A DNA stretch of 64,000 bases from the NCBI GenBank assembly GCA_022360015.1, contig JAKSDQ010000248.1, forward strand, positions 79,363 through 143,362, read 5' to 3'. This document shows, one piece after another, positions 45,088 through 54,431 of this stretch; position 1 is the first letter of the stretch, and each line of letters starts with the position of its first letter. The notes under the pieces are model-generated. The model searched no databases. It was not told the origin of the DNA and saw only the letters and a program-made list of their open reading frames with translations. The translations under genes were made by a program, and so were the position numbers. The stretch comes from Cytophagales bacterium (lineage in GTDB: Bacteria; Bacteroidota; Bacteroidia; Cytophagales; Cyclobacteriaceae).

Positions 45088-45690
45088 ATGGACATTCAAA
45101 GCCTGCCAGAGCCAATAAATATTAACTTGCCAGACGCCGATCTGGTCTATTACCCGCATTTTTTTAGCACAGAGGTAAGCCAAAACCTGATGCAGGCCTT
45201 AATCAGTCACATAACATGGAAACATGAAAAAATTACAATCTTTGGTAAAAAGGTTTTGCAGCCACGTTTAACCGCCTATTACGGTAATCCGGGTAAGCCT
45301 TATGCGTATTCTCATATTAGCCTGGATCCCAATCCCTGGACCAATGACCTGCTTTTTATTAAAAACAGCATAGAAGACATAAGTGGTCACCGATTTACCA
45401 GTGTATTGTTAAACTACTACCGGGATGGGCATGATAGTATGGGCTGGCATAGTGACGATGAAAAGGAGTTGGGCATAAACCCTGTGATCGGATCCGTAAG
45501 TTTCGGTGCTTCCAGAAAATTTATGTTCAAACATAAAAAGGATAAAACATTAAAATCATCTATTATGCTGGAAAATGGCAGCTTGTTGCTCATGCAAGGT
45601 GCCACACAGCATCACTGGCAGCATCAAATTCCCAAAACCAAAAAGCCACTTGGCGCTCGCATTAATCTCACCTTTAGAAAAATTATATAA
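45088..45690 (+). CDS. alkB: AlkB-type alpha-ketoglutarate-dependent dioxygenase
   Basis: 200 residues. The Fe(II) ligands are in MGWHSDDEKELG (HxD near residue 126) with a downstream ATQHHWQHQIPK His. RINLTFRKI supplies the conserved 2-oxoglutarate-binding Arg. The nucleotide-recognition lid NYYRDGHDSMGWH is typical of ALKBH2/bacterial AlkB-like proteins. It oxidatively removes methyl groups from alkylated bases. It is convergent with an alkylguanine methyltransferase gene, so two repair genes sit side by side. Confidence 0.9.
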   Translation: MDIQSLPEPININLPDADLVYYPHFFSTEVSQNLMQALISHITWKHEKITIFGKKVLQPRLTAYYGNPGKPYAYSHISLDPNPWTNDLLFIKNSIEDISGHRFTSVLLNYYRDGHDSMGWHSDDEKELGINPVIGSVSFGASRKFMFKHKKDKTLKSSIMLENGSLLLMQGATQHHWQHQIPKTKKPLGARINLTFRKII

Positions 45691-45753
45691 CCGTCTCCCG
45701 GTAACCGGCATATTTGTCTCTCACATGCTTCTATGTGTAGAAATCACCCACTT

Positions 45754-46623
45754 TCAAAACCTCTGCGTCTCTTTGTGTCTTAGTGCCTCCTGCAACTGAG
45801 CGGCCTCCCAGCCAATCATTGCTTTTTTCCGTGGTGAACCCCAGCGGTACTGACCTATAGCCCCGATTTTATTGATAACGCGATGGCAGGGAATAATAAA
45901 CCCAACCGGATTCGCACCAATTGCGCTGCCAACAGCCCTGGATGCAGCAGGTTTGCCGATGGCTTTGGCCACGCTATCATACGATGCTAAACTTCCGGGT
46001 GGTATTTGTAATAAAGCCTTCCATACCTTCAACTGGAAATTCGTGCCCTTTATTAACAACGTAATTTTTCTTTGTCCCAAGTCCTGATCTGCTTTGAATA
46101 GCCGCTCATGATAAGTATTGGTATAAACCGGATTTTCTTCAAAGACCGCATAGGTCCATTGGTTTTTTAATATATCCATATACCTTTGCTTCTCATTTTC
46201 CGCAGCAAAATGTAAAGCGCAAATACCTCTTTCCGTAACTGCCAGCATATAGGATCCGAATGTCGACCGGTGAAACCCATAATAAATCTTTAACCCTTCG
46301 CCGCTTGTCCGGTATTCACCTGGCGTGACCGCCTCAATGTTCACAAACAAATCGTGCAACCTTGACGGAGCAGACAAGCCGGACTGGAACGATGCCTCAA
46401 AAACCGACTGACTGTCGGACAGTACTTTTTTGGCATATTCCAGGGTCAAAAACTGTATAAACTTCTTAGGGCTTACACCTGCCCAATCCTTAAATAACCT
46501 TTGAAAATGGAAGGGGCTTAAACAGACATGATCAGCTATTTCCTCTAACGAGGGTTGGGATTTATAATTAGCTTCAATGTATTGGATGGCCTTTTCAACC
46601 CTGTAATAATCAAAGTTTTCCAT
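45754..46623 (-). CDS. Ada-like AraC regulator / O6-methylguanine-DNA methyltransferase
   Basis: About 289 residues from the ATG at 46623. N-terminal AraC helix-turn-helix domain (about 1-105: YIEANYKSQPSLEEIADHVC, HFQRLFKDWAGVSPKKF). C-terminal methyltransferase has the acceptor Cys in NPVGFIIPCHRVI near residue 255. The N-terminal zinc domain of E. coli Ada, which senses methylphosphotriesters, is missing, as in many Bacteroidota. It repairs O6-methylguanine and may regulate transcription, possibly of alkB next to it. Confidence 0.9.
   Translation of the reverse strand: MENFDYYRVEKAIQYIEANYKSQPSLEEIADHVCLSPFHFQRLFKDWAGVSPKKFIQFLTLEYAKKVLSDSQSVFEASFQSGLSAPSRLHDLFVNIEAVTPGEYRTSGEGLKIYYGFHRSTFGSYMLAVTERGICALHFAAENEKQRYMDILKNQWTYAVFEENPVYTNTYHERLFKADQDLGQRKITLLIKGTNFQLKVWKALLQIPPGSLASYDSVAKAIGKPAASRAVGSAIGANPVGFIIPCHRVINKIGAIGQYRWGSPRKKAMIGWEAAQLQEALRHKETQRF
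45758..45795. repeat. Dispersed CTTTGTGTCTTAGTGCCTCC-type repeat
   Basis: CCTCTGCGTCTCTTTGTGTC and TTAGTGCCTCCTGCAA are a degenerate copy of the repeat seen at 22464 and 41008. It overlaps the last codons of the ada-like gene. Confidence 0.45.
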
Positions 46624-46721
46624 GATCAATGCTTTTATATGAACTTACATCGACACAAAGCTAGCTTACAGTCCATCACCAACCTACCCATTTCTTGCGG
46701 AAGTTAAGTTTTTATCTTTAA

Positions 46722-47075
46722 TTATTTAAAAGCACCGCCAAACCATTCATTCGCTTTTTGGCCAATGACTGGAATCGGTTTTTCCTCGCCATTGATGGCT
46801 GAAATAAAGCCCATCACCCATAACACCAGTAATCCGAGGGCAATCCAGATAATAAAACCTAAAAAGCCACCGGCAAAAAACAGAATGGATTGCAAAATGT
46901 AAAAGCCAATGGCAGTAAGATGGAACATTAAAGTTTACCTGAGATGATAAGCTCCGATGGAAGATTTGTTGCTACTGTGCATGACCAGTGCAATGATCCA
47001 GCCCAGCCAGGTAAGATAACTGATGACGGCAATAGTTTTTCCCCGATCACTGCCAGAAGTGGCTTGCGGCACTAG
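46722..47075 (-). pseudogene. DUF4870-like membrane protein interrupted by a TAA
   Basis: Reading the minus strand, one frame gives SDRGKTIAVISYLTWLGWII, then VMHSSNKSSIGAYHLR, a TAA at 46937-46935, and without a frame change TLMFHLTAIGFYILQSILFF and on to FGGAFK. The family normally has Gln (CAA) where the TAA stands, in HLRQ(T/A). One C-to-T change would explain it. The downstream part alone could restart at the ATG at 46928 (68 residues). The start of the N-terminal part is also unclear, with no ATG. Confidence 0.7.
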
Positions 47076-47302
47076 AATCAATGAAAATTCCTACTTTTTG
47101 CCAATTCAATTTTCTTTTTCAAAGCCAGAAAGTCAAACGCTTTTTTCATCTTCTTTTTCTAAATTGGTGACAAAATAATTTAAGCGCATTGGTGTTTCTT
47201 TACCTTTTAAATATAGCCCTTGCCACCCTTGGATTTAATTACCGCTTTAAACCTTATTATGCCAGAATCGTTGAATTCCAGGAGAATAACAATCACTTAC
47301 TT

Positions 47303-47713
47303 ATGGAACCCCATTATGCTTTATCAGACCCTGAATTCGAAAAACAGTTTGAAAGTGCTGTACTCGATCCAAAATTTTTTAGTCATGAAGCGCATTTGCG
47401 TTTGGCCTGGATCCATGTAACCAAATACGGCGTGGAAAGGGCCGCAAAGAACATTGAACATCAAATCGCTCAATTTGACCGGAAATTTGGTGATGGCATG
47501 AAGTTTCATAGCACCGTGACCCTTGCGACGGTCAAAGCCGTAGCACATTTTGTCAACAAATCCAGGTCTTGTAATTTTAAAGACTTCATGGACGAATTTC
47601 CCAGGCTAAAAAGCAACTTCAAAGATTTGCTGAACCAGCACTATAGCTTCAATGTATTTAAAAGTGAAAAAGCCAGACAAACCTTCGTCCAGCCGGACTT
47701 ACTTGCCTTTTAA
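47303..47713 (+). CDS. Conserved hypothetical protein
   Basis: About 136 residues from the ATG at 47303 (MEPHYALSDPEFEKQFES). The frame continues upstream to 47189 without obvious coding character. FFSHEAHLRLAWIHVTKYG and MKFHSTVTLATVKAVAHF recur in a family of small Bacteroidota and Proteobacteria proteins that I recognise by pattern but cannot name. Mostly helical, soluble, with several conserved-looking His. Function unknown. Confidence 0.65.
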   Translation: MEPHYALSDPEFEKQFESAVLDPKFFSHEAHLRLAWIHVTKYGVERAAKNIEHQIAQFDRKFGDGMKFHSTVTLATVKAVAHFVNKSRSCNFKDFMDEFPRLKSNFKDLLNQHYSFNVFKSEKARQTFVQPDLLAF

Positions 47714-47737
47714 TAAAATTTACAAAACAAAACCCTC

Positions 47738-48217
47738 ATGACATCTCTAAAATTCCCTTTGATACTCAGCGGATTGCTGGTTTTAACAGGCTTTTCCCGG
47801 AACACAACAGCTCAGACTCAGTTACAGAAAGATAAGGAAGCCATCACCGCAGTAAGCAGTGCGCGGGCGAAAGCTTTCAATGAAGGAAATGCCGAAGTGA
47901 TCGCATCGCATTTTACAGAAGATGCGATCCTAATGGCGCCCGGAAAACCGGCATCATCCGGAAAAGAAGCGGTAAGGACGTACTACCAAGCCATATTTGA
48001 TGAATACAAAACCGAGTTGGACAGCTACTATGAAGAGGTCGAAGTATCGGGGGATCTGGCCTATGGCAGGGGTGAGGCAGTCGTAAGGCTTACTCCACAT
48101 AAAGGGGGCTCATCTACAGTAGCCAAATCGAAATACCTTAACATTCTTCGGCGGCAGCCGGACGGTAGTTGGAAAACCACCCATGATATCTGGAACAGTA
48201 ATGACGCGCTCCCCTGA
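47738..48217 (+). CDS. Secreted DUF4440/NTF2-like protein
   Basis: 159 residues with a signal peptide (MTSLKFPLILSGLLVLTGF, cleavage near TAQ). The domain has the helix-cone pattern of SnoaL/DUF4440 proteins: FNEGNAEVIASHFTEDAILM, SGKEAVRTYYQAIFDEY and SWKTTHDIWNSN. Such folds bind or isomerise small molecules, but here the function is unknown. It lies 24 bp after the previous gene, so cotranscription is possible. Confidence 0.8.
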   Translation: MTSLKFPLILSGLLVLTGFSRNTTAQTQLQKDKEAITAVSSARAKAFNEGNAEVIASHFTEDAILMAPGKPASSGKEAVRTYYQAIFDEYKTELDSYYEEVEVSGDLAYGRGEAVVRLTPHKGGSSTVAKSKYLNILRRQPDGSWKTTHDIWNSNDALP

Positions 48218-48508
48218 TTTTTTCAATAACCAATTCGCTGTATCGGGAAAGCCTGAATGATCGAATGATTAAACAGCCATTGCCTTGAAGCCGGAGAAGG
48301 AAGTATCTGTGCCTGGCAAATCTTGTTGTTGTCTGCGGAATTGACAGTAGTTATATTAACTCTTTGTGACATCCCGATTAAAGAATTCTTATGAACCGGC
48401 TACCTGAAATATTATACAAACCATACATTCTCTCATCTAAATTATGCTTTCTAGACGTCGAAACACGCTTTTTACCGGTTTATTCATGCTTTTGTCACTA
48501 TCCCTAAG

Positions 48509-48787
48509 ATGTTAAAGGCTGAACAAAGATGTAACCGGGGCCATTCTGTCAAACAAAACTACATTGACACGGCTCTTCACAAAAAAGCCACCATCCAATA
48601 CGGTTTTTTAAAAGATGAAGCCGCATCCCTGCTTTTGCAAAATGAGCTGGAGCAAAAGATCGTGGAAAGCCTGGATCTGCTTCCGGAAAAGTGTAAAAAG
48701 ATTTTTGTCAAAAGCCGGCTAGAAGGCCTCAAGCACAAAGAGATCGCCCGTGAATTGGGGCTCTCACACAAAACGGCTCTCGGCTGA
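48509..48787 (+). pseudogene. Remnant of an ECF sigma factor (region 4)
   Basis: The frame of 92 codons contains LLLQNELEQKIVESLDLLPE, then CKKIFVKSRLEGLKHKEIAR and ELGLSHKT, the sigma70 region 4 helix-turn-helix of FecI-type sigma factors. The stop follows immediately (KTALG), where the family continues KTVENQ. Region 2 is not found upstream; the first 30 or so residues do not look like it. The gene is therefore broken at both ends. A FecR fragment follows on the same strand. Confidence 0.75.
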
Positions 48788-48825
48788 CATACGATGGCGG
48801 CCCCGCTGACAGAGAACCGGCCTAA

Positions 48826-49163
48826 AACACGCTGATTGTACCCTACGGCAAGCGCTTTGAGCTGCGCCTGTCAGACAGCACCCATATCCATCTGAATGCC
48901 GGTACATGCTTAAAGTATCCGGCGAAATTCACAAGGAGCGGAAGCCGGGAGGTCTTTTTGACCGGGGAGGCCTATTTTGATGTAGCAAAAGACCCCTCAC
49001 ACCCCTTTGTCGTCAATGCCGGGGCTTTGAATGTTCAGGTAACCGGCACACAATTTAATGTAGCTGCTTACCCCGAAGACGCAACAACCAATGTGGTGTT
49101 GATGGAAGGTTCGGTCGAATTGTTTACAAACCGGATAGATACGGAGGCACAGCATCGCCTGGT
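48826..49163 (+). pseudogene. Remnant of a FecR-type anti-sigma protein
   Basis: After an in-frame TAA the frame reads NTLIVPYGKRFELRLSDST, HIHLNAGTCLKYPAKF and REVFLTGEAYFDVAKDPSHP, then VQVTGTQFNVAAYPED and VVLMEGSVELF, the FecR domain core. The N-terminal cytoplasmic part, the membrane span and the C-terminal half are absent. The recognisable sequence stops near 49,140, close to the end of the oppositely oriented LRR gene. The ECF/FecR pair evidently lost its middle and end. Confidence 0.75.
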
Positions 49164-49167
49164 GCTT

Positions 49168-50865
49168 TTAATAGGTACTTACTTTTATTTTCCTGGCACG
49201 TAACGCTTTAACTTGTGCCTTGTTAAAGTTCATAGTGTTGGTGCGTTTGAGTCGTGGCAGATAGGCGATATCGGCTAAATTTTCTACCATAAAGTCTTCG
49301 GTTTCACCATCCCAAAAGGGGATGATTTGCCCGTATATTTCATCACCGCCGTCGGGGAGGAGTTCTTCTATATCGATGAGCAGTTCCATGGGGATGGGCA
49401 GTTTTTTAAAATAGTCTATGGCTTCGGGTATGGGAGCGTATCCTTCTTCTTCTATGTCAATGGTGCGTTGGGTATAGTTTTTGGCAAACTCCCGGATATT
49501 GAACTTTGGCAGCAGTACTTCTTCTACATACATGAGTTGCTGTATGACCATAAGCTTAAAGTTAAAGTCGGCTTCAAACAGGTGCGTGCCGGTTGGGTAT
49601 TGCGCCATTTGTTCCTTTACCTTTTTGTCATACAGGGCGGCGTTTCTTAGCGCTATTTTTACCACGCTTTTGGGAAGTTGGGCCATGGTGTGTGGCAGTG
49701 CGGTAAACGGGTTCTTTTTGAGGTTCAGTATTTTTAGTCCGGGGATGGTGGCGATGCTCTCCGGCAGGGTTTCCAATTGGGTTTGTTCCAGGTTGAGTTC
49801 TTCCAGGGTTGTACAGCTTCCTAACCAATCCGGAATGGTTTTGAGCTGATTTTTGGCCAGGTTCAATTTTCGTAATTTTGGCAACTGCGCCAATCCCTTG
49901 GGCAGTTGGGTGAGGTTGTTTCCCGAAAGATCCAGTTCTTCCAGTTCCTGTAAGCTTTCCAGGCCTTCCAGGTTGGTGAGTTGATTTTCCGACAGCTTTA
50001 ATGTGCGAAGGTTTCCGAGCTTTGTGATTGCTCCGAGCCCGGTTAGTTGATTGCCGCTTAGATCCAGGTATTTTAACTGTTCCAGTCGGTTCAAATGTGG
50101 CGGTAATTGTTCCAGTCGGTGGAAAAGGGGTTGTGCTTCTTCGGTATGTGTTCCTATACTCAAACTGATTAGGTTGGCGAGCGTGTGGATATGGTCGAGA
50201 AATGCTTCCGGAACTTCGTGCATATTGGCGACCGAGAGTACACTCAGGTGCTGTAACTTCTGTATGTTTTCGTTTAAATAGGTTCCTATTTCCTGCCATA
50301 CCGATAGGTTTTGGAGGTTGGTACTGTCGTACAATCCGGTGGCGTCCCGGCCTATGTCATAGCCCCAATACAATTTTTGCACGTAAAAGTGCGGTGTTTC
50401 CTCCAGTTGATCTATGGACGTGAGCTGGCAGAGCGTGTCTTCATTAAAGGTGTGTGTAGTCAAAATGGTTTCGTATACTTCGTGCAGTGGTCGGACGTTA
50501 AAGTCGTCGAGATTGGCACCATAGTAATAATCTTTGTCGGCTACATATACTTCTTGTGTGTTACACATTTTTGCGCGTGATATTTCATGGTACAGGTTGT
50601 TACGGCACATAAGTTTTTGATATTGTTGCATGGTGTCCCTCCCCTCGAGAAAGTCTTGGTATTCCGTGTCGTCCCTGGCTATGGTATACAGCTCAAAATT
50701 GTAGCGATAGGCCTTTTGTGCATTGTTGTTATTGATGTAGATTTGCAAAAACCGATAGGCATCAGCCGTTTTGAAAATAATGTCACCAAAAACGGTTATG
50801 GTAATTATTTCTCTTGGTTTATGGTCCTGAAAGACTTTGCGTAATAGTTGTTGTGCCTGGTCCAT
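49168..50865 (-). CDS. Leucine-rich-repeat protein
   Basis: About 565 residues from the ATG at 50865 (MDQAQQLLRKVFQDHKPREI); a longer frame would run into the neighbour. Residues about 1-220 form an unknown domain. A run of about eight LRRs (LxxLxLxxNxL: LKYLDLSGNQLTGL, LRTLKLSENQLTNL, LRKLNLAKNQLKTI) covers about 260-430, and an alpha-rich C-terminus follows. There is no signal peptide, so it is probably cytoplasmic. LRRs mediate protein binding. It borders the FecR remnant and starts 17 bp after the next minus-strand gene. Confidence 0.8.
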   Translation of the reverse strand: MDQAQQLLRKVFQDHKPREIITITVFGDIIFKTADAYRFLQIYINNNNAQKAYRYNFELYTIARDDTEYQDFLEGRDTMQQYQKLMCRNNLYHEISRAKMCNTQEVYVADKDYYYGANLDDFNVRPLHEVYETILTTHTFNEDTLCQLTSIDQLEETPHFYVQKLYWGYDIGRDATGLYDSTNLQNLSVWQEIGTYLNENIQKLQHLSVLSVANMHEVPEAFLDHIHTLANLISLSIGTHTEEAQPLFHRLEQLPPHLNRLEQLKYLDLSGNQLTGLGAITKLGNLRTLKLSENQLTNLEGLESLQELEELDLSGNNLTQLPKGLAQLPKLRKLNLAKNQLKTIPDWLGSCTTLEELNLEQTQLETLPESIATIPGLKILNLKKNPFTALPHTMAQLPKSVVKIALRNAALYDKKVKEQMAQYPTGTHLFEADFNFKLMVIQQLMYVEEVLLPKFNIREFAKNYTQRTIDIEEEGYAPIPEAIDYFKKLPIPMELLIDIEELLPDGGDEIYGQIIPFWDGETEDFMVENLADIAYLPRLKRTNTMNFNKAQVKALRARKIKVSTY

Positions 50866-50881
50866 GCTGATTGTTGTGTCT

Positions 50882-51553
50882 TTATTGATAATTAATATTT
50901 TCCCAAACCAGTAAATCTTCAATTCTTTCAATATTCAAATTGTTGCATTTATTAATCGTCTGAATTCTTTGGGCAAATCTTTCTAAAATCAATTCACAGG
51001 CATTTATCGCTTCTTTTAAGTCTTCTTTTTTAAATCTAAATGTTCGTTTATCAGGAAGAGGCGTGAATGCTTCGTCAAACTCCCGAACACTCAAATCAAA
51101 TACTATGTCATCATTTTCAAATTTCACAATTGGCGCTGGGTGTCCTTCATAAAAGGAGTCTTTACCATTTGAAATGTTACGCCAAAATTGAATATCTCCC
51201 AAATTTCCGCAGCATTGTGGATAGAAGTGTCCTTCCGAATCAATTTCAAGAATATATCCGCCAAATAATGGACTTGCTTGGTCACGATCATATTCACCAT
51301 TTCTTAATTCTTCCGTGTGATCAAGGACAATCTTTTTTAGATTATCATCACTGATTTTTTCTATTTCATAGAGCGAAGATCCCGCATCAAAAGGTGTAAA
51401 AGCATCTTTAAATCCAGCTCTTTTATAGGATTCATTGTTGAAATTATCCCAATCCGCAGGATACTCCCAATAAGGCCCGCGTTCAGGAATTTCGACACCC
51501 TCGTCGGCATATCCTAATTCTATTACCGGCACTAGTCTCAACATCATTTTCAT
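50882..51553 (-). CDS. Hypothetical cytoplasmic protein
   Basis: 223 residues, acidic, no signal peptide. Recognisable pieces are WEYPADWDNFNNESYKRAGF, a central HFYPQCCGNLGDIQFWRNIS and a helical end. The CCGNLGDI block recalls small proteins often found as immunity-like or SUKH-style partners in Bacteroidota, but no family could be assigned. It lies 17 bp upstream of the LRR gene on the same strand, so the two may be cotranscribed. Confidence 0.6.
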   Translation of the reverse strand: MKMMLRLVPVIELGYADEGVEIPERGPYWEYPADWDNFNNESYKRAGFKDAFTPFDAGSSLYEIEKISDDNLKKIVLDHTEELRNGEYDRDQASPLFGGYILEIDSEGHFYPQCCGNLGDIQFWRNISNGKDSFYEGHPAPIVKFENDDIVFDLSVREFDEAFTPLPDKRTFRFKKEDLKEAINACELILERFAQRIQTINKCNNLNIERIEDLLVWENINYQ

Positions 51554-51607
51554 TTATGACACACAACGTCCGAATATACGCTATTATACTTTCAAACGCT
51601 TGTAAAT

Positions 51608-51643
51608 GTGGATATATCACTCCAAAATGGAGTGATATTCCAC
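51608..51643. repeat. Long hairpin between two genes
   Basis: GTGGATATATCACTCCA pairs with TGGAGTGATATTCCAC around AAA, with one bulged base. No T-run follows on either strand, so a simple terminator is unlikely; an operator or processing site is possible. Confidence 0.6.
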
Positions 51644-51774
51644 CTCGTGGTCTTTATTATCTAAAACCTCAAAAGCTTCAAACATTGGGTCCATGAATGA
51701 ATGACAAAAGTATTTTAAGGATTTAAGTTCTCTCAATGACTGCTGTGGATATTAGACGTCCAATCTGGTTTCGC

Positions 51775-53682
51775 TTAGTTTGACATGGGAAAAACAGCCC
51801 CTTCAATTATTGGGACGGACAGCACCGGGGATTTTCCAGGTTCCCAAAAAGGTAAGTTAAACATAACCTGGGAAACAATTTTTGCTCCCAGCGCCTCATG
51901 ATCTGTTCTGGCATTTTCAGTGTTGACAAATGTAATATCCAATGCAGTCGAAGTAAGAGCCCCGGTAAGATATCCATTATGTTCACAGTCGAAATACTTT
52001 AGGCTAGGATTTACAGCGTTATCAGCTTTGGCCTTGGCTTTTGCCCAATTATTTGAGGCTGACATTTCCAATCCGGCAGTAGCGCCAAACATTATGCTGG
52101 TGTTGATATTAGGAAGCAACTTCCCGTTATCGTCCTGAAAGGCAAACAAATCATACAAAGCAGGATTCACAAGATTTCGGGCTCTGCGTTCCAACCAGAA
52201 AAAACCCGGGAATGAGCTCAAAGCAGTCACCGTAAAATCAGCCATAACAGGTGTGCCATTTTTGGCATTTACAGTGGATGCCATTTGAATGTGATAGTCA
52301 CCGGATAAAGAAACAACGCCAGTTATTTGCTTCTCTTTAATAAAATTCAAAAGTTCTTCTCTTTCATTCTCCACGCTTTTCCAAGCGCCTTTAGAAATCA
52401 AAGCCCTGCCCATGCCTGAACCTTCGATATTATCGTAGTCAAGAAAAGTCCCCGGTAAGGGCTCGCTATTAAGCCATAGCTTCCACTTTGCATCTGAAGT
52501 CTTTAGCAATTCCTTGAACCATGTCTTTTGTTCACTACCGAGTACGGAAATTCCCGGGTCTTGATAGCTCTTGGTATCTGTAACAATGATCAGGACGTCA
52601 CTCCCCCATTGTAAGGCCCTATACATACACATAGAGTTAATCGCTTTCATATTATTTTCCTCCACAAAAAGACCATCTTCTTTTTTTGTGCCAATCGATA
52701 CATTACTAACCTTTGTGGGCCGAAAATCGTAAGCCCGGTTTTCAATGGAGCCGATGTCCGGTGCATGGCTTAGGGAGGACGGTAAATACTCGAACCATGC
52801 CTGATTAGAGGCAACTTTTACCTGTTGCATTCCTTCCAGCCCCAATAGATCGCCTATATAGGAATGAGACTGGTAATTGCCATCCGCAAACTCATGGTCA
52901 TCCCATGTATACACAAATGGCCATCTCGCCCGGGCTTCCTGAATAACCGGGTTTGAAAGATAGGTTTTGTAAAGATGTCGGTAATCATGCACGGTAATAG
53001 GACTCCACGAACCGGATTTCCAATGATCGGAATCGGGCCATTGTTTACCATTGGGGAAAGGAGGGATATCTCGAAATTTTCCATTGGCATCGATCAACCA
53101 GTTTGGCTGGTGATTATCGTATCTGGGGTCATCACCCACGACCTCGTAAATGAAATCTCCCAAATGAAAAATAACCTTAACTTGCTCAGCTTCGGATTTG
53201 GATTTATCTTCTTCTATCAAACGTTTCAAGGTTCCATAGAAACCCTGTTCGTAACTGGCGCATGCCATGGTGGCAAAATTCAATGAAGCAGAATCGAATT
53301 CTTCGGGAGCTGTGAAAGTCCGTCCGACACTCGAGGTATCGCTGCCGCTAATAAACCTATAATAATATTTCTTATTCGGTACAAGTTCCCGGGCATAATA
53401 GCGAATGGTGTAGTCATCATTTTTGTAGGCTGTGATGCGCTCGGAAATAGTTATTGTGCTAAAAGCAGGAGATTCAGAAACCTCAACACTTAAATTTATA
53501 CTATCGGGATTTGCATTCGTGTTTACAACCCTTGTCCACAACATTATGGCATTGGGCTGTGGATCTGCCGAGGCCACACCCTGTGGAAACTGAAAATGGG
53601 CTTTCTCTGTTTTCGTTGAATGCTGACAACTGCATACTAAGGTAACTAAAAGCATCGACTTAACCATCTTAGTGATATTCAT
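51775..53682 (-). CDS. phoD: Alkaline phosphatase D family lipoprotein
   Basis: About 635 residues from the ATG at 53682 (the frame opens 7 codons earlier). The lipoprotein-like signal is MNITKMVKSMLLVTLVCSCQ. N-terminal Ig-like domain (FPQGVASADPQPNAIMLWTR), then the metallophosphatase: IFHLGDFIYEVVG near residue 175, YTWDDHEFADGNYQ near 265, and SGDYHIQMAS near 460. It hydrolyses phosphate mono- or diesters outside the inner membrane. A broken paralogue lies at 62,236. The substrate and phosphate regulation cannot be seen. Confidence 0.88.
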   Translation of the reverse strand: MNITKMVKSMLLVTLVCSCQHSTKTEKAHFQFPQGVASADPQPNAIMLWTRVVNTNANPDSINLSVEVSESPAFSTITISERITAYKNDDYTIRYYARELVPNKKYYYRFISGSDTSSVGRTFTAPEEFDSASLNFATMACASYEQGFYGTLKRLIEEDKSKSEAEQVKVIFHLGDFIYEVVGDDPRYDNHQPNWLIDANGKFRDIPPFPNGKQWPDSDHWKSGSWSPITVHDYRHLYKTYLSNPVIQEARARWPFVYTWDDHEFADGNYQSHSYIGDLLGLEGMQQVKVASNQAWFEYLPSSLSHAPDIGSIENRAYDFRPTKVSNVSIGTKKEDGLFVEENNMKAINSMCMYRALQWGSDVLIIVTDTKSYQDPGISVLGSEQKTWFKELLKTSDAKWKLWLNSEPLPGTFLDYDNIEGSGMGRALISKGAWKSVENEREELLNFIKEKQITGVVSLSGDYHIQMASTVNAKNGTPVMADFTVTALSSFPGFFWLERRARNLVNPALYDLFAFQDDNGKLLPNINTSIMFGATAGLEMSASNNWAKAKAKADNAVNPSLKYFDCEHNGYLTGALTSTALDITFVNTENARTDHEALGAKIVSQVMFNLPFWEPGKSPVLSVPIIEGAVFPMSN

Positions 53683-53703
53683 TGCTCTCCAATTATAATT
53701 CAT

Positions 53704-54431
53704 TATTAAATATTTACGATTCTATTAATCTTTTTAAAACAACACTGCACGATAAGAAGCTATTTGAATAGCATGATTTTTTTACTTGTTTCAACTATCC
53801 TTATCGTTTGCTCTTGACAGCTCACTTTGCTTATGACAACATATATTTCATTCGTCCACCAGCAAACGTTTTGTGAATCCTTGATATGTGGTAAAATCTT
53901 ACCAGAAATCAAATTTCATCCGATTCGGGTCGAAAATATCAAAAAAAGTTTCATTATAATCACCTTATTTTACAAATAGTAAAAATTTAATGCCTGATTA
54001 ATATGGGATTAACACAAGCCACCCTTTTAAAACAAATCTTTACACGGAAAACAAATAATTGCGTATTATACCAAGGGTGCCTAATATCTAATGGTATCAA
54101 AAATAGTGAAAGCCAACGGGTTGGTTAAGTAGGTAATAAAGTCTTAACAAATAGTTTTTGTATGTATACAAAGAGATCCTGTTCTTTTGGGATCGAATCT
54201 GCTCCACCAATAGAAAAATGAGAGAAACTATCTTGCCCGGTCCGTATGCAATAGCTCACCCCATTATTCATAGGCCCTTAAGCAGAAATCGTATGATTGT
54301 TACGACACGTTTGCCTTCAACAAAATTGCGTATCAGTTATACTATTATAATTTTCATAGTTTCGTTGAGGGATTATCTTTCCTTCGATTATCCACCTGCC
54401 GGCTTATATTAACCAACTTCCCTGATCTTTG
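53704..54431. other. AT-rich intergenic region
   Basis: No convincing gene. A plus-strand frame at 54158-54412 (84 codons) has no family signal and a start without promoter. The sequence is unusually AT-rich compared with the flanking genes. Confidence 0.4.

Noticed and set aside
49628..50299. Long minus-strand frame of 223 codons
   Set aside because: Shadow of the LRR gene in another frame of the same strand; low complexity (Pro, Thr, Arg rich).
54158..54412. Plus-strand 84-codon frame
   Set aside because: No family signal, signal peptide or membrane segment; lies in AT-rich DNA with no promoter.
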